Counted from the first letter of the stretch, positions 54,220 to 63,225 are shown. The stretch is DNA of 64,000 nt from Chitinophaga nivalis (GCF_025989125.1 NZ_JAPDNR010000001.1:2772301-2836300), one strand, 5' to 3'. The notes: generated by a model not told the origin, from the letters alone. Translations and numbers: made by a program.

Positions 54220-54873
54220 ATGAGGCGGTATGAAGATACTTATAAACAAAAAGGATTACGCAGACAGCTAGTTGATAGTATCCGTCAGAAAGGCATTACA
54301 GATGAAAACGTACTGGCGGCTATTAACAATATACCCCGGCATTTTTTCCTCGATACAGCGTTTGAAAGTATAGCATATGATGACCGGGCTTTTCCTATCG
54401 GTGAAGGACAAACCATTTCCCAACCCTATACGGTTGCCTATCAGACCCAGCTGCTTGAAGTGAAGCCATACGATAAAGTCCTGGAAATAGGTACGGGTAG
54501 TGCTTATCAGGCCTGTGTGCTGGCGGAACTGAAAGCGAATGTACTGACCATTGAACGGCAAAAGAAACTGTTTGAACAGGTAAAACTGTTCCGGTTTAAA
54601 TCCAAATACCCGAATCTCCGTTTTTTTTATGGAGATGGTTATGAAGGGCTGCCTTCCTATGCGCCCTTCGACAAGGTGCTGGTTACTGCAGCGGCGCCCT
54701 ATATCCCGGAGAAATTACTGCAACAACTGAAGCCGGGTGGTAAAATGGTCATCCCTGTGGGTGGTAATGATGTGCAGCGGATGCTGCGGATTACCAAAAT
54801 CAGCGATACCGAAAATGAACAGGAACTTTTTGATAACTTCTCCTTTGTGCCCATGCTGGCCGGTAAGAAATAA
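54220..54873 (+). CDS. pcm: Protein-L-isoaspartate O-methyltransferase
   Basis: 217 residues. I chose the ATG at 54220; the TTG at 54202 in the same frame lies inside the promoter. Motifs: FLDTAFESIAYDDRAFPIGEGQTISQPYTVAYQTQLL collapses the substrate loop (conserved Ser-Gln-Pro), LEIGTGSAYQACVLAEL is the SAM site, and VLVTAAAPYIPEKLLQQLKPGGKMVIPVG follows. It methylates abnormal isoaspartyl residues to start their repair. Single gene. Confidence 0.94.
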   Translation: MRRYEDTYKQKGLRRQLVDSIRQKGITDENVLAAINNIPRHFFLDTAFESIAYDDRAFPIGEGQTISQPYTVAYQTQLLEVKPYDKVLEIGTGSAYQACVLAELKANVLTIERQKKLFEQVKLFRFKSKYPNLRFFYGDGYEGLPSYAPFDKVLVTAAAPYIPEKLLQQLKPGGKMVIPVGGNDVQRMLRITKISDTENEQELFDNFSFVPMLAGKK

Positions 54874-55022
54874 GCAAATCGTTGTACGGAGGCAGCAACG
54901 GGTCTCCCTGCCGGCAGGCGTTCATACGTTTACGTTATAGTCATTTTTTGCTGATAAAATCCGACGGCAGCCGGGTGGCAGTGTGATGCCCGATAAGGCC
55001 GTAAAAGGCCGCGATAGGGCCG

Positions 55023-55064
55023 GAAAAACAAAGCCGGCAGCGTGCGTACGCACCATCTGCCGGC
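55023..55064 (-). terminator. Terminator of the barrel protein gene
   Basis: GCCGGCAG (55033-55040) pairs with CTGCCGGC (55057-55064) around an inner GTGCGTACGCAC palindrome; the minus strand continues TTTGTTTTT. Confidence 0.75.
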
Positions 55065-55099
55065 CTGTGTGGTATTGCATTCACCTTCTTTATCATCAC

Positions 55100-57667
55100 T
55101 TAAAAGCTTTGCATGGGATCGCCCATGGGCTGGTCGTTGCCGCCTGATGCTTTTTTCTTTTTGAAAAGGGCGGTATCAAATTTACCAAAGCGGTAACTGA
55201 AATTCAGTTTTACAATCCTGGACTCCCGCTTACGCACATAGTCCTGGGCGAAAGCCGGGGTAGCCTGGTTCAGCTCATACTCCCGGGTATTGAATACATC
55301 GGAGAGGCTGAGGGTGAGCGAGGTGGCTTTTTTCTTCCCGAAATCTTTTCTGACAGCCATATCCACCGTGCTGAATCCTTTGATGGTGCCCTGCGCAGAA
55401 GTAGGGATCATCATAAATCCACCGCCGCCCGGACCACGTCCGCCACCGGAAGCCGGCAGGGCGATAGTAGGCGCCTGGTAAGTGGCATTCACCTGTAAGG
55501 TAAAGCCGGCGGGCAGTTTGGTTTCGGAAATGATTTTGGCCATCCAGCTGAAACCATTGTTGTCGAAGGTTTCTCCGTTTGCGTTTACCTTCATATCTGT
55601 CTGATAGAGGTTCACATTGGTGGTGAGATCCCAGCCTTTCAGTACCTGGTTTTTCATCGTCAGTTCGGCGCCATAGGAGTTGCTCCTGTTGGCATTGATG
55701 AACTGGGTGAGCAATGTGTCTGCACCAATCGGTGTACTGATGGTGGAGATCATGTTATTGGTATTGCGGAAATAAACGCTGGCGAGGAGATTGCTGGTCT
55801 TCCAGTTTTTTACATAGGAAAACTCCAGGCTGTTGGTATATTCCGGTTTCAGGTTGGGATTCCCTTCGCGTTGGTTTTGCGGATCGCTGTAGTCGCGGTA
55901 AGGAATCAGCTGAAAGAAGTTGGGCCGGTTTACCCGACGGGAATAGTTCAATTGCAGTTCCTGGTCTTTTTTCAGCTTTTGTGATAAAAACAAGCTGGGA
56001 AAGAAGCCCGGGGTAGCCTTTGTAGGCTTATAGGTAGCTTTGCCCGGAATTTCGCCGGCATACACATATTGCTCTATACGTAATCCTGCCTGGTACCCGA
56101 AGTTCCCCATGGTATTGGCGAAGTTGGCATAACCGGCATAGATTTCCTCGTTGTATTTATAGTTGTTGGAAAGCTGGTTGTTGTAGATAAAATGGTTGCT
56201 CAGGGTGTCTTTATCATACACATCATACGAGCTGCTGAAGCGGCGTAACGTGGTTTTGACACCGGTTTCGAGCTTCCCTTTTTTACCGATGGGCGTGGTG
56301 TAATCTGTTTGCACAGTCACAAAAGTGGTGCTGCCGGCGGAAGTGTTCTGCTGCAGCAGGGATTGCCCGAGTGCTTGTCCGGCGGCATTTTTCGCCTGTG
56401 TAACGTAAGATCCGTCACGACCGCTGTTGGTGGTGTTGTAGTTGATATCTGCCGTCCATTCCCGCTCCGGTTTGGCGAAAGTATGCCGGAAACCCAGCTG
56501 GGTGGTATAGTTACGGAAGTTGAAATCATTCGTTGTGGCACGGTCACTTAGTCTGGTGATACGATGAGCCTTGTTGGAAAAAGTGCTGAGCAGGTCTTCG
56601 GTATTTTTGAAGTCGCCCGCCACAATGTTCTGTGATAAGGAGATCGTATTGCGGTTATCGATGGTATAGTCTACACCAAAGCGGCCAAACTGGAACAGGG
56701 GCTTGCTTTCGCTGTTGCTTTGCTGCAGCAGGTAGCTGGTATCTGCTCCTTTACCACCGAAGTTGCTGCGGTTGGTAGTACCTTCGCCCCAGCTTTGGTT
56801 GGCATTGATGTTATAGTTGGCAAATACATTGAACTTACCCTGACGAATGCTGATATTACCGCCGCCATTGTATTTGTTGTTGTTACCAATACCTGCCTGT
56901 ACAACGCCGTTGAAACCGGCCTTCCTGTTTTTCTTCAACACAATGTTCAGAATACCAGACATCCCTTCTGCATCGTATTTCGCAGAGGGATTGGTGACCA
57001 GCTCCACGCTTTCAATAGCATCGGCCGGAATCTGATCCAGGGTGAGGGTAGAGGGTTTACCATCTACAAAAATGGTAGGCGCGGCGTTGCGTACAGTCAC
57101 ATTGCCATCCAGGTCTACGTTGACAGAAGGTACACTTTTCAGTACATCGGTAGCGGTACCACCTGCACTGGTGAGGTTTCTGTCTACATTGAATATCTTT
57201 TTATCGATACCCATGGTGAACGCACTTTTTTGCCCGGTTACTTCCACGCCTTGCAACAGTTTTACATTTTGCTGCAATTTGATGTTGCCCAGGTCCTGCT
57301 CTATGCTTTGACCTGTGATGGTGACTTTCTTCTGTACGCTGTTATAGCCCATGAAGTTGATACGCATGATATACGTGCCAAAGGCCAGTCCTTCCAGGCT
57401 GAAATCACCGTTGGCTTTTGTGAGCATGCCGGTAACCAGGGAAGAGTCGCGCTGTTTCAATAATGTAACGGATGCATAGGGAACAGGTTTCCCGGTTTGT
57501 GCATCCAGTAATTTCCCATATAAGCGTCCTGGCATGGGCATGACAGGTCGGTTTGGTCGGTCTTGGGTGGGTTGTGGTGTCCGCGTTTTTCCTGTTTCGG
57601 GCGCCTGTGCATAAGTGTGTAGCTGCCATAGAAAGATGCCAGCCAGCACTGCGTAGCTTTTTTTCAT
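55100..57667 (-). CDS. TonB-dependent-receptor-like outer-membrane barrel protein (OMP_b-brl_3 type)
   Basis: 855 residues from the ATG at 57667; 45 upstream bases are open but do not look like a signal peptide. Signal KKSYAVLAGIFLWQLHTYAQ, a carboxypeptidase-like domain (LYGKLLDAQTGKPVPYASVTLL), a short plug (TATDVLKSVPSVNVDLDGNVTVRNAAPTIFVDGKPS collapsed to its end IESVELVTNPSAKYDAEGMSGILNIVLKKN), then a long barrel. The C-terminus continues past the last strand into KKKKASGGNDQPMGDPMQSF. This family is abundant in Chitinophaga; the cargo is unknown. An unusual Gly-rich loop (SGGGRGPGGGGF) sits near residue 755. Confidence 0.85.
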   Translation of the reverse strand: MKKSYAVLAGIFLWQLHTYAQAPETGKTRTPQPTQDRPNRPVMPMPGRLYGKLLDAQTGKPVPYASVTLLKQRDSSLVTGMLTKANGDFSLEGLAFGTYIMRINFMGYNSVQKKVTITGQSIEQDLGNIKLQQNVKLLQGVEVTGQKSAFTMGIDKKIFNVDRNLTSAGGTATDVLKSVPSVNVDLDGNVTVRNAAPTIFVDGKPSTLTLDQIPADAIESVELVTNPSAKYDAEGMSGILNIVLKKNRKAGFNGVVQAGIGNNNKYNGGGNISIRQGKFNVFANYNINANQSWGEGTTNRSNFGGKGADTSYLLQQSNSESKPLFQFGRFGVDYTIDNRNTISLSQNIVAGDFKNTEDLLSTFSNKAHRITRLSDRATTNDFNFRNYTTQLGFRHTFAKPEREWTADINYNTTNSGRDGSYVTQAKNAAGQALGQSLLQQNTSAGSTTFVTVQTDYTTPIGKKGKLETGVKTTLRRFSSSYDVYDKDTLSNHFIYNNQLSNNYKYNEEIYAGYANFANTMGNFGYQAGLRIEQYVYAGEIPGKATYKPTKATPGFFPSLFLSQKLKKDQELQLNYSRRVNRPNFFQLIPYRDYSDPQNQREGNPNLKPEYTNSLEFSYVKNWKTSNLLASVYFRNTNNMISTISTPIGADTLLTQFINANRSNSYGAELTMKNQVLKGWDLTTNVNLYQTDMKVNANGETFDNNGFSWMAKIISETKLPAGFTLQVNATYQAPTIALPASGGGRGPGGGGFMMIPTSAQGTIKGFSTVDMAVRKDFGKKKATSLTLSLSDVFNTREYELNQATPAFAQDYVRKRESRIVKLNFSYRFGKFDTALFKKKKASGGNDQPMGDPMQSF

Positions 57668-57867
57668 CCTGCTTATTTTTTGTCCGGACTTTATTCTCAG
57701 AACAGGAGACAAAAATATCAGGGTAAAGAGATGAATGGTTTAATATTGTGATGAGTGGAGTTTTTATATATCCCAGCACAAAAAAACGAGCGCTAAAAGG
57801 TCTTAACAGTAGTTAACAAAGGATGTTTTCCGGCACCGGCAGATCCCGGTTAGGCGCCGGTTGTAGC

Positions 57868-58461
57868 TTATAGCAGGTGATGCAGCAGCAGTGTAATCAG
57901 GCCAATCAGGAAGCCGGTGACAGCGCCCAGCCACTTAAAGTGTTGGAGGGTAGCCGACAGCAGTTCCTGCGTGAGGGATTCCATTTTTTCAGCAGAGATA
58001 CCCGCTATTTTCTGTGTTACTATTTTTTCCAGATCGAGGTCCTGTTCTACGTTATCCAGGTATTGACCGATCATTACCGGAAACAGGGTATCCATTTCCG
58101 CTACCAGGTGTGTTTTGATCTGTTGTACAATGCTGTCGCCGATGAACATGGACAACACTGGCATGGCTTTCGGCAGGCGTTCCCGCAGGAAGCTGTCCAG
58201 GTGGGTTTCTACGACAGGGATGATATTCTTTATTTTATCGGGGTCAGTCAGTTTGGTTTTCACTTCCTGGAAGGAAAATAGTTGCTGGCCTACCAGTGCC
58301 CCGATGCGGGCTGCCAGTGCCTGTTGTCTTTTGGGAAATAATCCCTGCAGGGTGAAAAGGCCCAGGTTAACCGGCCGCCGGGGATGAAACAGTAATTTAA
58401 TCGCCAGGCTGTTGATCAGCCAGCCGATGATAGCGGCAATAATGGGAATGATATAGCTCAT
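57868..58461 (-). CDS. DUF445 membrane protein
   Basis: 197 residues. N-terminal helix SYIIPIIAAIIGWLINSLAIKLLFHPRRP with the DUF445 signature (Asn-x-x-Ala-Ile and FHPRRP), LQGLFPKRQQALAARIGALVG, and a C-terminal helix AVTGFLIGLITLLLHHLL. Shorter than most DUF445 proteins, like the YheB-type group. Inner-membrane, function unknown. Confidence 0.85.
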   Translation of the reverse strand: MSYIIPIIAAIIGWLINSLAIKLLFHPRRPVNLGLFTLQGLFPKRQQALAARIGALVGQQLFSFQEVKTKLTDPDKIKNIIPVVETHLDSFLRERLPKAMPVLSMFIGDSIVQQIKTHLVAEMDTLFPVMIGQYLDNVEQDLDLEKIVTQKIAGISAEKMESLTQELLSATLQHFKWLGAVTGFLIGLITLLLHHLL

Positions 58462-59597
58462 GCAGTTGATACAGATTTATAGTGCGATGGTATACTACGC
58501 GCCCACAAATTTAACAGGTGTGGATTAATATTCATAATAAACCCGGTGGGCTATTGTAAAAGAAATACCTGGTATTGCCTCTTACAAGGTTATCTGTTGC
58601 CGGTTATTTTACACGGCCCCTCAAAAATGGGCAGGTGGCTGAGGAAGATCGTCAGGGGGATGGGTAGGTTTGTACTGAGGTGTATTTTATGCTTACCGTT
58701 CCAAAGTTTACTTTAAAGTATAGCATGATGAAGCTTTATAACGTACCCCAATTGTTTGGCCCTTGCCTATTACATGAAAATAAGATGCTGGAAAAATTCA
58801 TTGAAGCGCGCACCCTGCAATGGTTGTACGATCTTCAATTAATGAGCGAAGCGAAATAGCTCTTTTATAAGCAGCCATGTTTTACCTCCCTGATTGTAAG
58901 AAGTTTTACAGAACAAATATGGTGAGCGTTTCCTGCCAGGCGGCGCCAGATGGATATCTTTTGTGAAACCATTCTTGTTTGCTGCTTTGCGGTAGAAAAT
59001 GCTTATTTTCGTATGCCATCTCAACGCACTAACTTTTCCTCCTGATTCCCGGCTATTGATATTATTTTACCCGAAAAATCCAAAGGCATTCATTGTGTTA
59101 AGGTGGATCATTCGTTTTACTAAGGTAGTAGTAAGCATTTCTGGTAATATAGTATCAATCATGCGCTACTTATCCCTTTATATGGACTATGTATTCCCTT
59201 TTTCAATATCCTGTAGGTTGGTTTGAAAGCCAGCTTTATAAACCAGCCAGATAGCAGATGGTGGGATACCAGCTGTTATTCCTGATAAACCCGGCGTGCT
59301 GAGCGGATAGTAAACTACTTTCAGGGGGGATTTGGAGGTCTTTGCCGATGTATGGACCTTGATAAGGGCATGTAAAGCGCCATAAATTTTTCAGGGAGTA
59401 TTTTTAATGGCGGAAAAAAGGCTTAAAAACATCGGCAAATTTAACTAAAGAAAAAAATGGTGTGGCCGGAAAAGAACGATTGATTTTGTTGGAAGTGCAT
59501 TTTAACGGTCAGCATTTTTTTGTTCCGTTTTTTGTTCCTGTTTTTGTTCCGTGGAAAATTTGAAGCAGCAAAAAAAAGAGAGAGATGATTTAAAAAG
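58462..59597. other. Gene-poor region next to tRNA-His, possibly decayed
   Basis: About 1.1 kb with many stops in all frames. The longest frames (58839-59024 minus, 58999-59226 plus) overlap each other, lack typical codon use and resemble no protein I know. A 44-codon ORF at 58725-58859 is listed separately. Near the right end, TTTTTGTTCC occurs three times at a 12-nt period (TGTTCC at 59521, 59533 and 59545). Position beside a tRNA gene fits a scar of a lost integrated element, but no integrase or att repeat was found. Confidence 0.4.
58725..58859 (+). CDS. Possible 44-residue ORF or gene fragment
   Basis: Begins MMKLYNVPQLFGPC, contains KMLEKFIEARTLQWLYDL and ends SEAK before TAG at 58857. 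The second half could form one amphipathic helix. No family recognised, no promoter seen; it may be a remnant of a larger gene or a chance ORF. Confidence 0.25.
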   Translation: MMKLYNVPQLFGPCLLHENKMLEKFIEARTLQWLYDLQLMSEAK

Positions 59598-59631
59598 AAA
59601 AAGCCCGAAAGTCTTTAACTTCCGGGCTTTT
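59587..59631 (-). terminator. Terminator of tRNA-His
   Basis: Minus strand: AAAGCCCGGAAGT pairs with ACTTTCGGGCTTT, followed by TTCTTTTTA. It begins 2-3 nt after the tRNA 3' end. Confidence 0.8.
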
Positions 59632-59633
59632 AG

Positions 59634-59708
59634 GGTGATCGAGGGGTTTCGAACCCCCGACCCTCAGAACCACAATCTGATGCTCTAACCAACTGAGCTA
59701 CGACCACC
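59634..59708 (-). tRNA. tRNA-His (anticodon GTG)
   Basis: Read by hand on the minus strand: G(-1) at 59708, acceptor GTGGTCG pairing with CGATCAC, D arm GCTC...GAGC, anticodon loop TTGTGGT (GTG) on a 5-bp stem, T arm GGGGG-TTCGAAA-CCCCT, discriminator C73 at 59634. The encoded G(-1) opposite C73 is the hallmark of tRNA-His. CCA is not encoded. The terminator follows directly, and a promoter lies about 45 nt upstream. Confidence 0.96.
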
Positions 59709-59750
59709 GTTTTATCTTCGTTTGTGTGTGTTATTCCGTTGTTGGGAGTG

Positions 59751-59783
59751 CAAAGATAACGCAAAGTATTTTTAAATTCCAAA
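59751..59783 (-). promoter_or_regulatory. Promoter of tRNA-His
   Basis: Minus strand: TTTG (59783-59780), 21 nt, TATCTTTG (59758-59751). The 5' trailer before the mature tRNA would be about 35-40 nt. Confidence 0.5.
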
Positions 59784-60251
59784 TACTTTTTAAAAATTTT
59801 TTTCAGCGGGTTATATATGGGTCTTAAAAAGATGTTTGCATCTTGTTTTTCCCATTTCATTTTTCCCACAAAAAACATTTCCGGAGATATTGTTTTTTGC
59901 TGCTTTATAAAAACGATTGACATGGATCATCTTATAACCGATCTGTTTTCTTTTAAAACAACAGGCCGGCATCTCCCGTAAAACTGTTGCCCAGTATATA
60001 TTTTCCTTTGGTGGATGCGTTTGGTGTGATTCCCGAAATCCCGTATCTTTGCGCACTTTCCCATTTCATTCCCATTTTTATAAGTAGTTGATTATCAACT
60101 AAATGCTGTGCTATCGCATGGACGAAATCTTGTTTTCAGGTGTTTTGGCATCCCAGCGATGAAAATGTTTGCCCGGTATCAGAAAAAATGACAATTCCCT
60201 AGTAGGAGTGTTTTTTATTATAAGTACTTAATATTTAATTGTATATACATT
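59784..60251. other. Divergent intergenic region ahead of the unknown gene at 60252
   Basis: No convincing gene; frames crossing it are chance ORFs. It contains the strong plus-strand promoter at 60020-60051, whose transcript would have a leader of about 195 nt. That leader holds a small hairpin (TAGTTGAT T ATCAACTA, 60085-60101) and a 14-codon ORF (60119-60163, MDEILFSG...). Confidence 0.4.
60020..60051 (+). promoter_or_regulatory. Strong Bacteroidota promoter for the 60252 gene
   Basis: TTTG (60020-60023), 20 nt, TATCTTTG (60044-60051), then GCGCAC. Both boxes match the consensus exactly. Confidence 0.6.
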
Positions 60252-61457
60252 ATGGATCAGCTAAAACTGAAGTTACAGGAATACTATCAGCGTTACCAGC
60301 AAATGGACCAACGGGTGAAACCTGGAAAAGAGGAGCCTGGTTTTGAGGACGTGCTGGACATGGAAAATGACATTCTTTCGCAGTTTGGATTACCGACCTC
60401 CCGGCGATTTGTACAAATCCTGCACGACTTTGTACATCACGGACATGTAAGCGATCAGCTGCTGGATTATGTAAGTAAAAAACTACGGTCAGCCGCACGT
60501 AAATATCTGCTGGCACCTGTTATGTCAGATATTGATCTTTTAGAAGGCGCCCGCGAACAGAAACGCAGCCCTTATGACGTACTGCCGGAACTGGGCTACC
60601 CCTCGCAGGAATATGCCTTGTTCCTGGTCGGGGAATTATACTATCGCCGGAATATGACAGCGGGAGATATTCTGGAGGAACTGAAAAAAATGCAGCATTA
60701 CAACAGTTGGAATGACCTGATGCTGCTCAGCAAAATACATAATCATACCACGCATGAACTGTATGCCCTGCTCAAAAAACAGGAATTACGTTTTGTGGAT
60801 GATTTCATTCAGCACCTCCGCCGCCAGGAAACTACCCGGCTGGTGAACAAGCGTCCTTCTCCCACAGAAGAAGGCTACAAGCCTAATTATAAAACCATTA
60901 CCAAAGTGCAGGTAGAAGATATCATCTTTGATGAACAAACAACCCCCAGCCTCTTTGGTAAAGTAAAAAATGGCAGAAGCTATACCCGTATTACCATCAG
61001 CCTGGAGTTCTCAGAACTGAACCAGATTCTGATGAGCAGCGATGAACTGGGGGTGGAAATCAGCAACCATATTAAAAAACGTCTGAGTAATCCCACCGCA
61101 GAAAAACCTACGGTCATAGATATACGCGCTGAATTCGGCAACGTATTGAAACTCGACAACTGTTACCTGGAAGTATATAAACCACAACACCGAGAAGGGA
61201 ATAAGTGGGTAGAAGATAAAGACAACTTCTACTTCGTGGATAAAATTCTTTCTAAAAAAGAATTTGAAAAACGTACCAAAGAAGAAGAGGTGAAACGTAA
61301 AATACAGGAATGTCTGGAACTGATTGGCGGCTCCTATGTTTATTACCAGCGTTTACGCCGGTTAGGCATCACAGATGAAGAAGCCAAACTGCGCGCCGGC
61401 CTGCAGGATGAACTGTTGTTTAAACTATCGTTCTTCCTGAATAAAGTAAAGGAATAA
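60252..61457 (+). CDS. Protein of unknown function, helical
   Basis: 401 residues, no signal peptide or membrane segment, so cytoplasmic. I do not recognise the family. The first half is highly charged and helical (LKLQEYYQRYQQMDQRVKPG, FVQILHDFVHHGHVSDQLLDYVSKKLRSAARKYL). Residues about 215-310 look like an alpha/beta domain (YTRITISLEFSELNQILMSSDELG, VIDIRAEFGNVLKLDNCYLEVY). The C-terminal third is Lys/Glu-rich (KKEFEKRTKEEEVKRKIQECL). Codon use matches neighbours. A well-matched promoter lies 200 nt upstream and a second unknown gene follows; the two may form a functional pair. Confidence 0.8.
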   Translation: MDQLKLKLQEYYQRYQQMDQRVKPGKEEPGFEDVLDMENDILSQFGLPTSRRFVQILHDFVHHGHVSDQLLDYVSKKLRSAARKYLLAPVMSDIDLLEGAREQKRSPYDVLPELGYPSQEYALFLVGELYYRRNMTAGDILEELKKMQHYNSWNDLMLLSKIHNHTTHELYALLKKQELRFVDDFIQHLRRQETTRLVNKRPSPTEEGYKPNYKTITKVQVEDIIFDEQTTPSLFGKVKNGRSYTRITISLEFSELNQILMSSDELGVEISNHIKKRLSNPTAEKPTVIDIRAEFGNVLKLDNCYLEVYKPQHREGNKWVEDKDNFYFVDKILSKKEFEKRTKEEEVKRKIQECLELIGGSYVYYQRLRRLGITDEEAKLRAGLQDELLFKLSFFLNKVKE

Positions 61458-61490
61458 CACACCACCAACATTACATATTAAGTATTTCGG

Positions 61491-61537
61491 ATGAAGGAGA
61501 AGGTATGCGGAAATGATCCGTATATCTTCTCCTTCAT
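61491..61537 (+). repeat. Long hairpin between the two unknown genes
   Basis: A 21-bp stem starting ATGAAGGAGAAG with two G-T pairs and a 5-nt loop. No T run follows. It could be a transcription attenuator or RNA-processing signal between 60252-61457 and 61583-62125. Confidence 0.55.
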
Positions 61538-61582
61538 GCGTTATAATTCTTTGGTAATTGCTTAAGTTTGAACAAAAAAGCA

Positions 61583-62125
61583 ATGGAAGAATTAACACTC
61601 GGTACCGGTTCCAGGGTACAACATGCACACTATGGCCAGGGCGTAATTATAGCGGTGAAATACGCACAGTACCGCGTTACTTTTATGGATCACGGCATCA
61701 AGATGATCGATAAAACAGATCCTTTGTTTGAAGTACTGGTGGCAGAAAATGTAACCCCCGAAGTAGAAACCGCTTCTGATGTGGAAACCTCTTTGCTGAA
61801 AATTCTGCGCCTGTGGGGCGGCATTACAGAAGTAGTTCCCCTTGGCGATCGCTGGAAAGGCGGTACCCTGTTACTGCAGCCCTCCGATGCCGGTCTGAAA
61901 GCCAAAGAAGTGCCTATAGAAACCTTCTTCCATAAAATAGTGATGCTGCGCGACCGCCTCCGCGTACTGGAACAAAACATCAACAGTCATAAAGTACTGA
62001 CCGATGAAGAGAAGATAAACATGCAACAATATATTACCCGCATCTATGGTTCTTTAACCACCTTTAATGTATTATTCCGCGATAAGGAACATTGGTTTAC
62101 CGGTGAGAAAACCGGCAACGATTAA
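61583..62125 (+). CDS. Protein of unknown function with a Tudor/KOW-like N-terminus
   Basis: 180 residues from the ATG at 61583; the TTG at 61568 is part of TAAGTTTG (61563-61570), a -7 promoter match, so translation from it is unlikely. The N-terminus GTGSRVQHAHYGQGVIIAV...YRVTFMDHGIKMI resembles small SH3/Tudor-like barrels seen at the end of UvrD-type helicases ('H-x-x-FGxGxV'). The rest is mainly helical (VETSLLKILRLWG, KIVMLRDRLRVLEQNINSHKVLTDEEKINMQQYITRIYG). It may bind protein or nucleic acid. Its stop overlaps that of the convergent lipase gene by 3 bp. Confidence 0.78.
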   Translation: MEELTLGTGSRVQHAHYGQGVIIAVKYAQYRVTFMDHGIKMIDKTDPLFEVLVAENVTPEVETASDVETSLLKILRLWGGITEVVPLGDRWKGGTLLLQPSDAGLKAKEVPIETFFHKIVMLRDRLRVLEQNINSHKVLTDEEKINMQQYITRIYGSLTTFNVLFRDKEHWFTGEKTGND

Positions 62126-63225
62126 TGATCTTTTGCTGCCGGATAGATTTGTTCCATCGACCAGCGGTAAGGTTCCAGCATATGGTGGATGAAGATATTT
62201 TTTCCATCAAACGGAAATTTTTCATCGTAGCCTTTAACAGGATATAAAATAACCGGCGTACCGGCTGGTGTGTAATTGTGACTGTTCACAAAATCAGGCC
62301 GCTGGTACTCCGGTAGTACTTTGCGTACCCGTGTGTACACCATCTTTCCCAGTATCCGCTGCATACGCCGGCTCGCTCTTTTGGCCGGCCGGTCTAATCT
62401 GCCATAGGTGTAGCGGAGCGCCTGCCGCAGGAACCATTGCTGTTTTTTCAGTGCACCGGATATATCGGTAAATGGATTCACAGTATTAAAATCGCGGGTG
62501 GTTTGTATAGAGAAAGGTGTTTCCGGCACCCAGTCCCGTGGATTAATCACACGCAGGCCCCATCCATCCCGGGTAATGTAATCGAAATCGTAGGCGTAGT
62601 ACAGATTGCCCGGTTTAGGCGCCGCACTGCAATAGGTTTTCCACACAATGTCTTTGGGCAGCTGATCGAGGTATTGCAGATAGGAGCGTAGTAAAAAAGC
62701 AATCGCACCACCCTGGCTATGGCCGAAAATAATAAATTCGTGTATGCCTTGCCGGTAGCAATCATGCACCTGACGCAGGATATCCGGGGCGAGAGCCGCC
62801 AGTCCTACCATCCAGCCCGCATGTACATAGGCCCGGTCGTCTGCCGATAGCTTGTAATTAAACCGGGTGCTGTCGTTCAGTTGCAGCATACCCTGCGCCG
62901 GTATCATGCCGGCATAGAAATTCTCCATCCAGGATGTAGCGGTACCATTGGTACCCCGTATCACAATAATGGCTACCTCTTTGTTACGTAACCACAAGTC
63001 CCAGCGATTCACGAGACCTACCTCCGGTGAACGATAAACCAGCCTGGCATCGCGCGGCGGCTCCGACTTGACCTTCGTCCACGGGGTATCTCCAAACCGG
63101 TCGGCCAGTTTCAGCAATTCTCCATATTCAACCGGATCAAAATGCGGCGTTAAATGTTGTGCAAAAGAATTTTTTGCAAGAGATACTAAAAATAGAAAAC
63201 AAATCAGTGAAATACGGCTACCCAT
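62122..63225 (-). CDS. Class 3 lipase family protein, secreted
   Basis: 367 residues. Signal peptide ISLICFLFLVSLAKNSFAQ. Lipase_3 (alpha/beta-hydrolase) motifs: VAIIVIRGTNGTATSWMENFYAG near the oxyanion loop, IIFGHSQGGAIAFLL with nucleophile Ser170, YCSAAPKPGNLYYAYDF around the catalytic Asp, and INPRDWVPETPF. It probably hydrolyses acyl esters in the periplasm or outside the cell. The C-terminal region after 270 is Arg/Lys-rich and helical. Single gene. Confidence 0.85.
   Translation of the reverse strand: MGSRISLICFLFLVSLAKNSFAQHLTPHFDPVEYGELLKLADRFGDTPWTKVKSEPPRDARLVYRSPEVGLVNRWDLWLRNKEVAIIVIRGTNGTATSWMENFYAGMIPAQGMLQLNDSTRFNYKLSADDRAYVHAGWMVGLAALAPDILRQVHDCYRQGIHEFIIFGHSQGGAIAFLLRSYLQYLDQLPKDIVWKTYCSAAPKPGNLYYAYDFDYITRDGWGLRVINPRDWVPETPFSIQTTRDFNTVNPFTDISGALKKQQWFLRQALRYTYGRLDRPAKRASRRMQRILGKMVYTRVRKVLPEYQRPDFVNSHNYTPAGTPVILYPVKGYDEKFPFDGKNIFIHHMLEPYRWSMEQIYPAAKDH

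Noticed and set aside
58839..59226. Two overlapping small ORFs on opposite strands
   Set aside because: They overlap each other, have no recognisable domain and lie in a gene-poor stretch; treated as chance frames.
59630..59923. Minus-strand ORF of 97 codons near the tRNA
   Set aside because: It runs through the tRNA-His gene and its promoter; the tRNA structure is complete, so the frame is a chance one.
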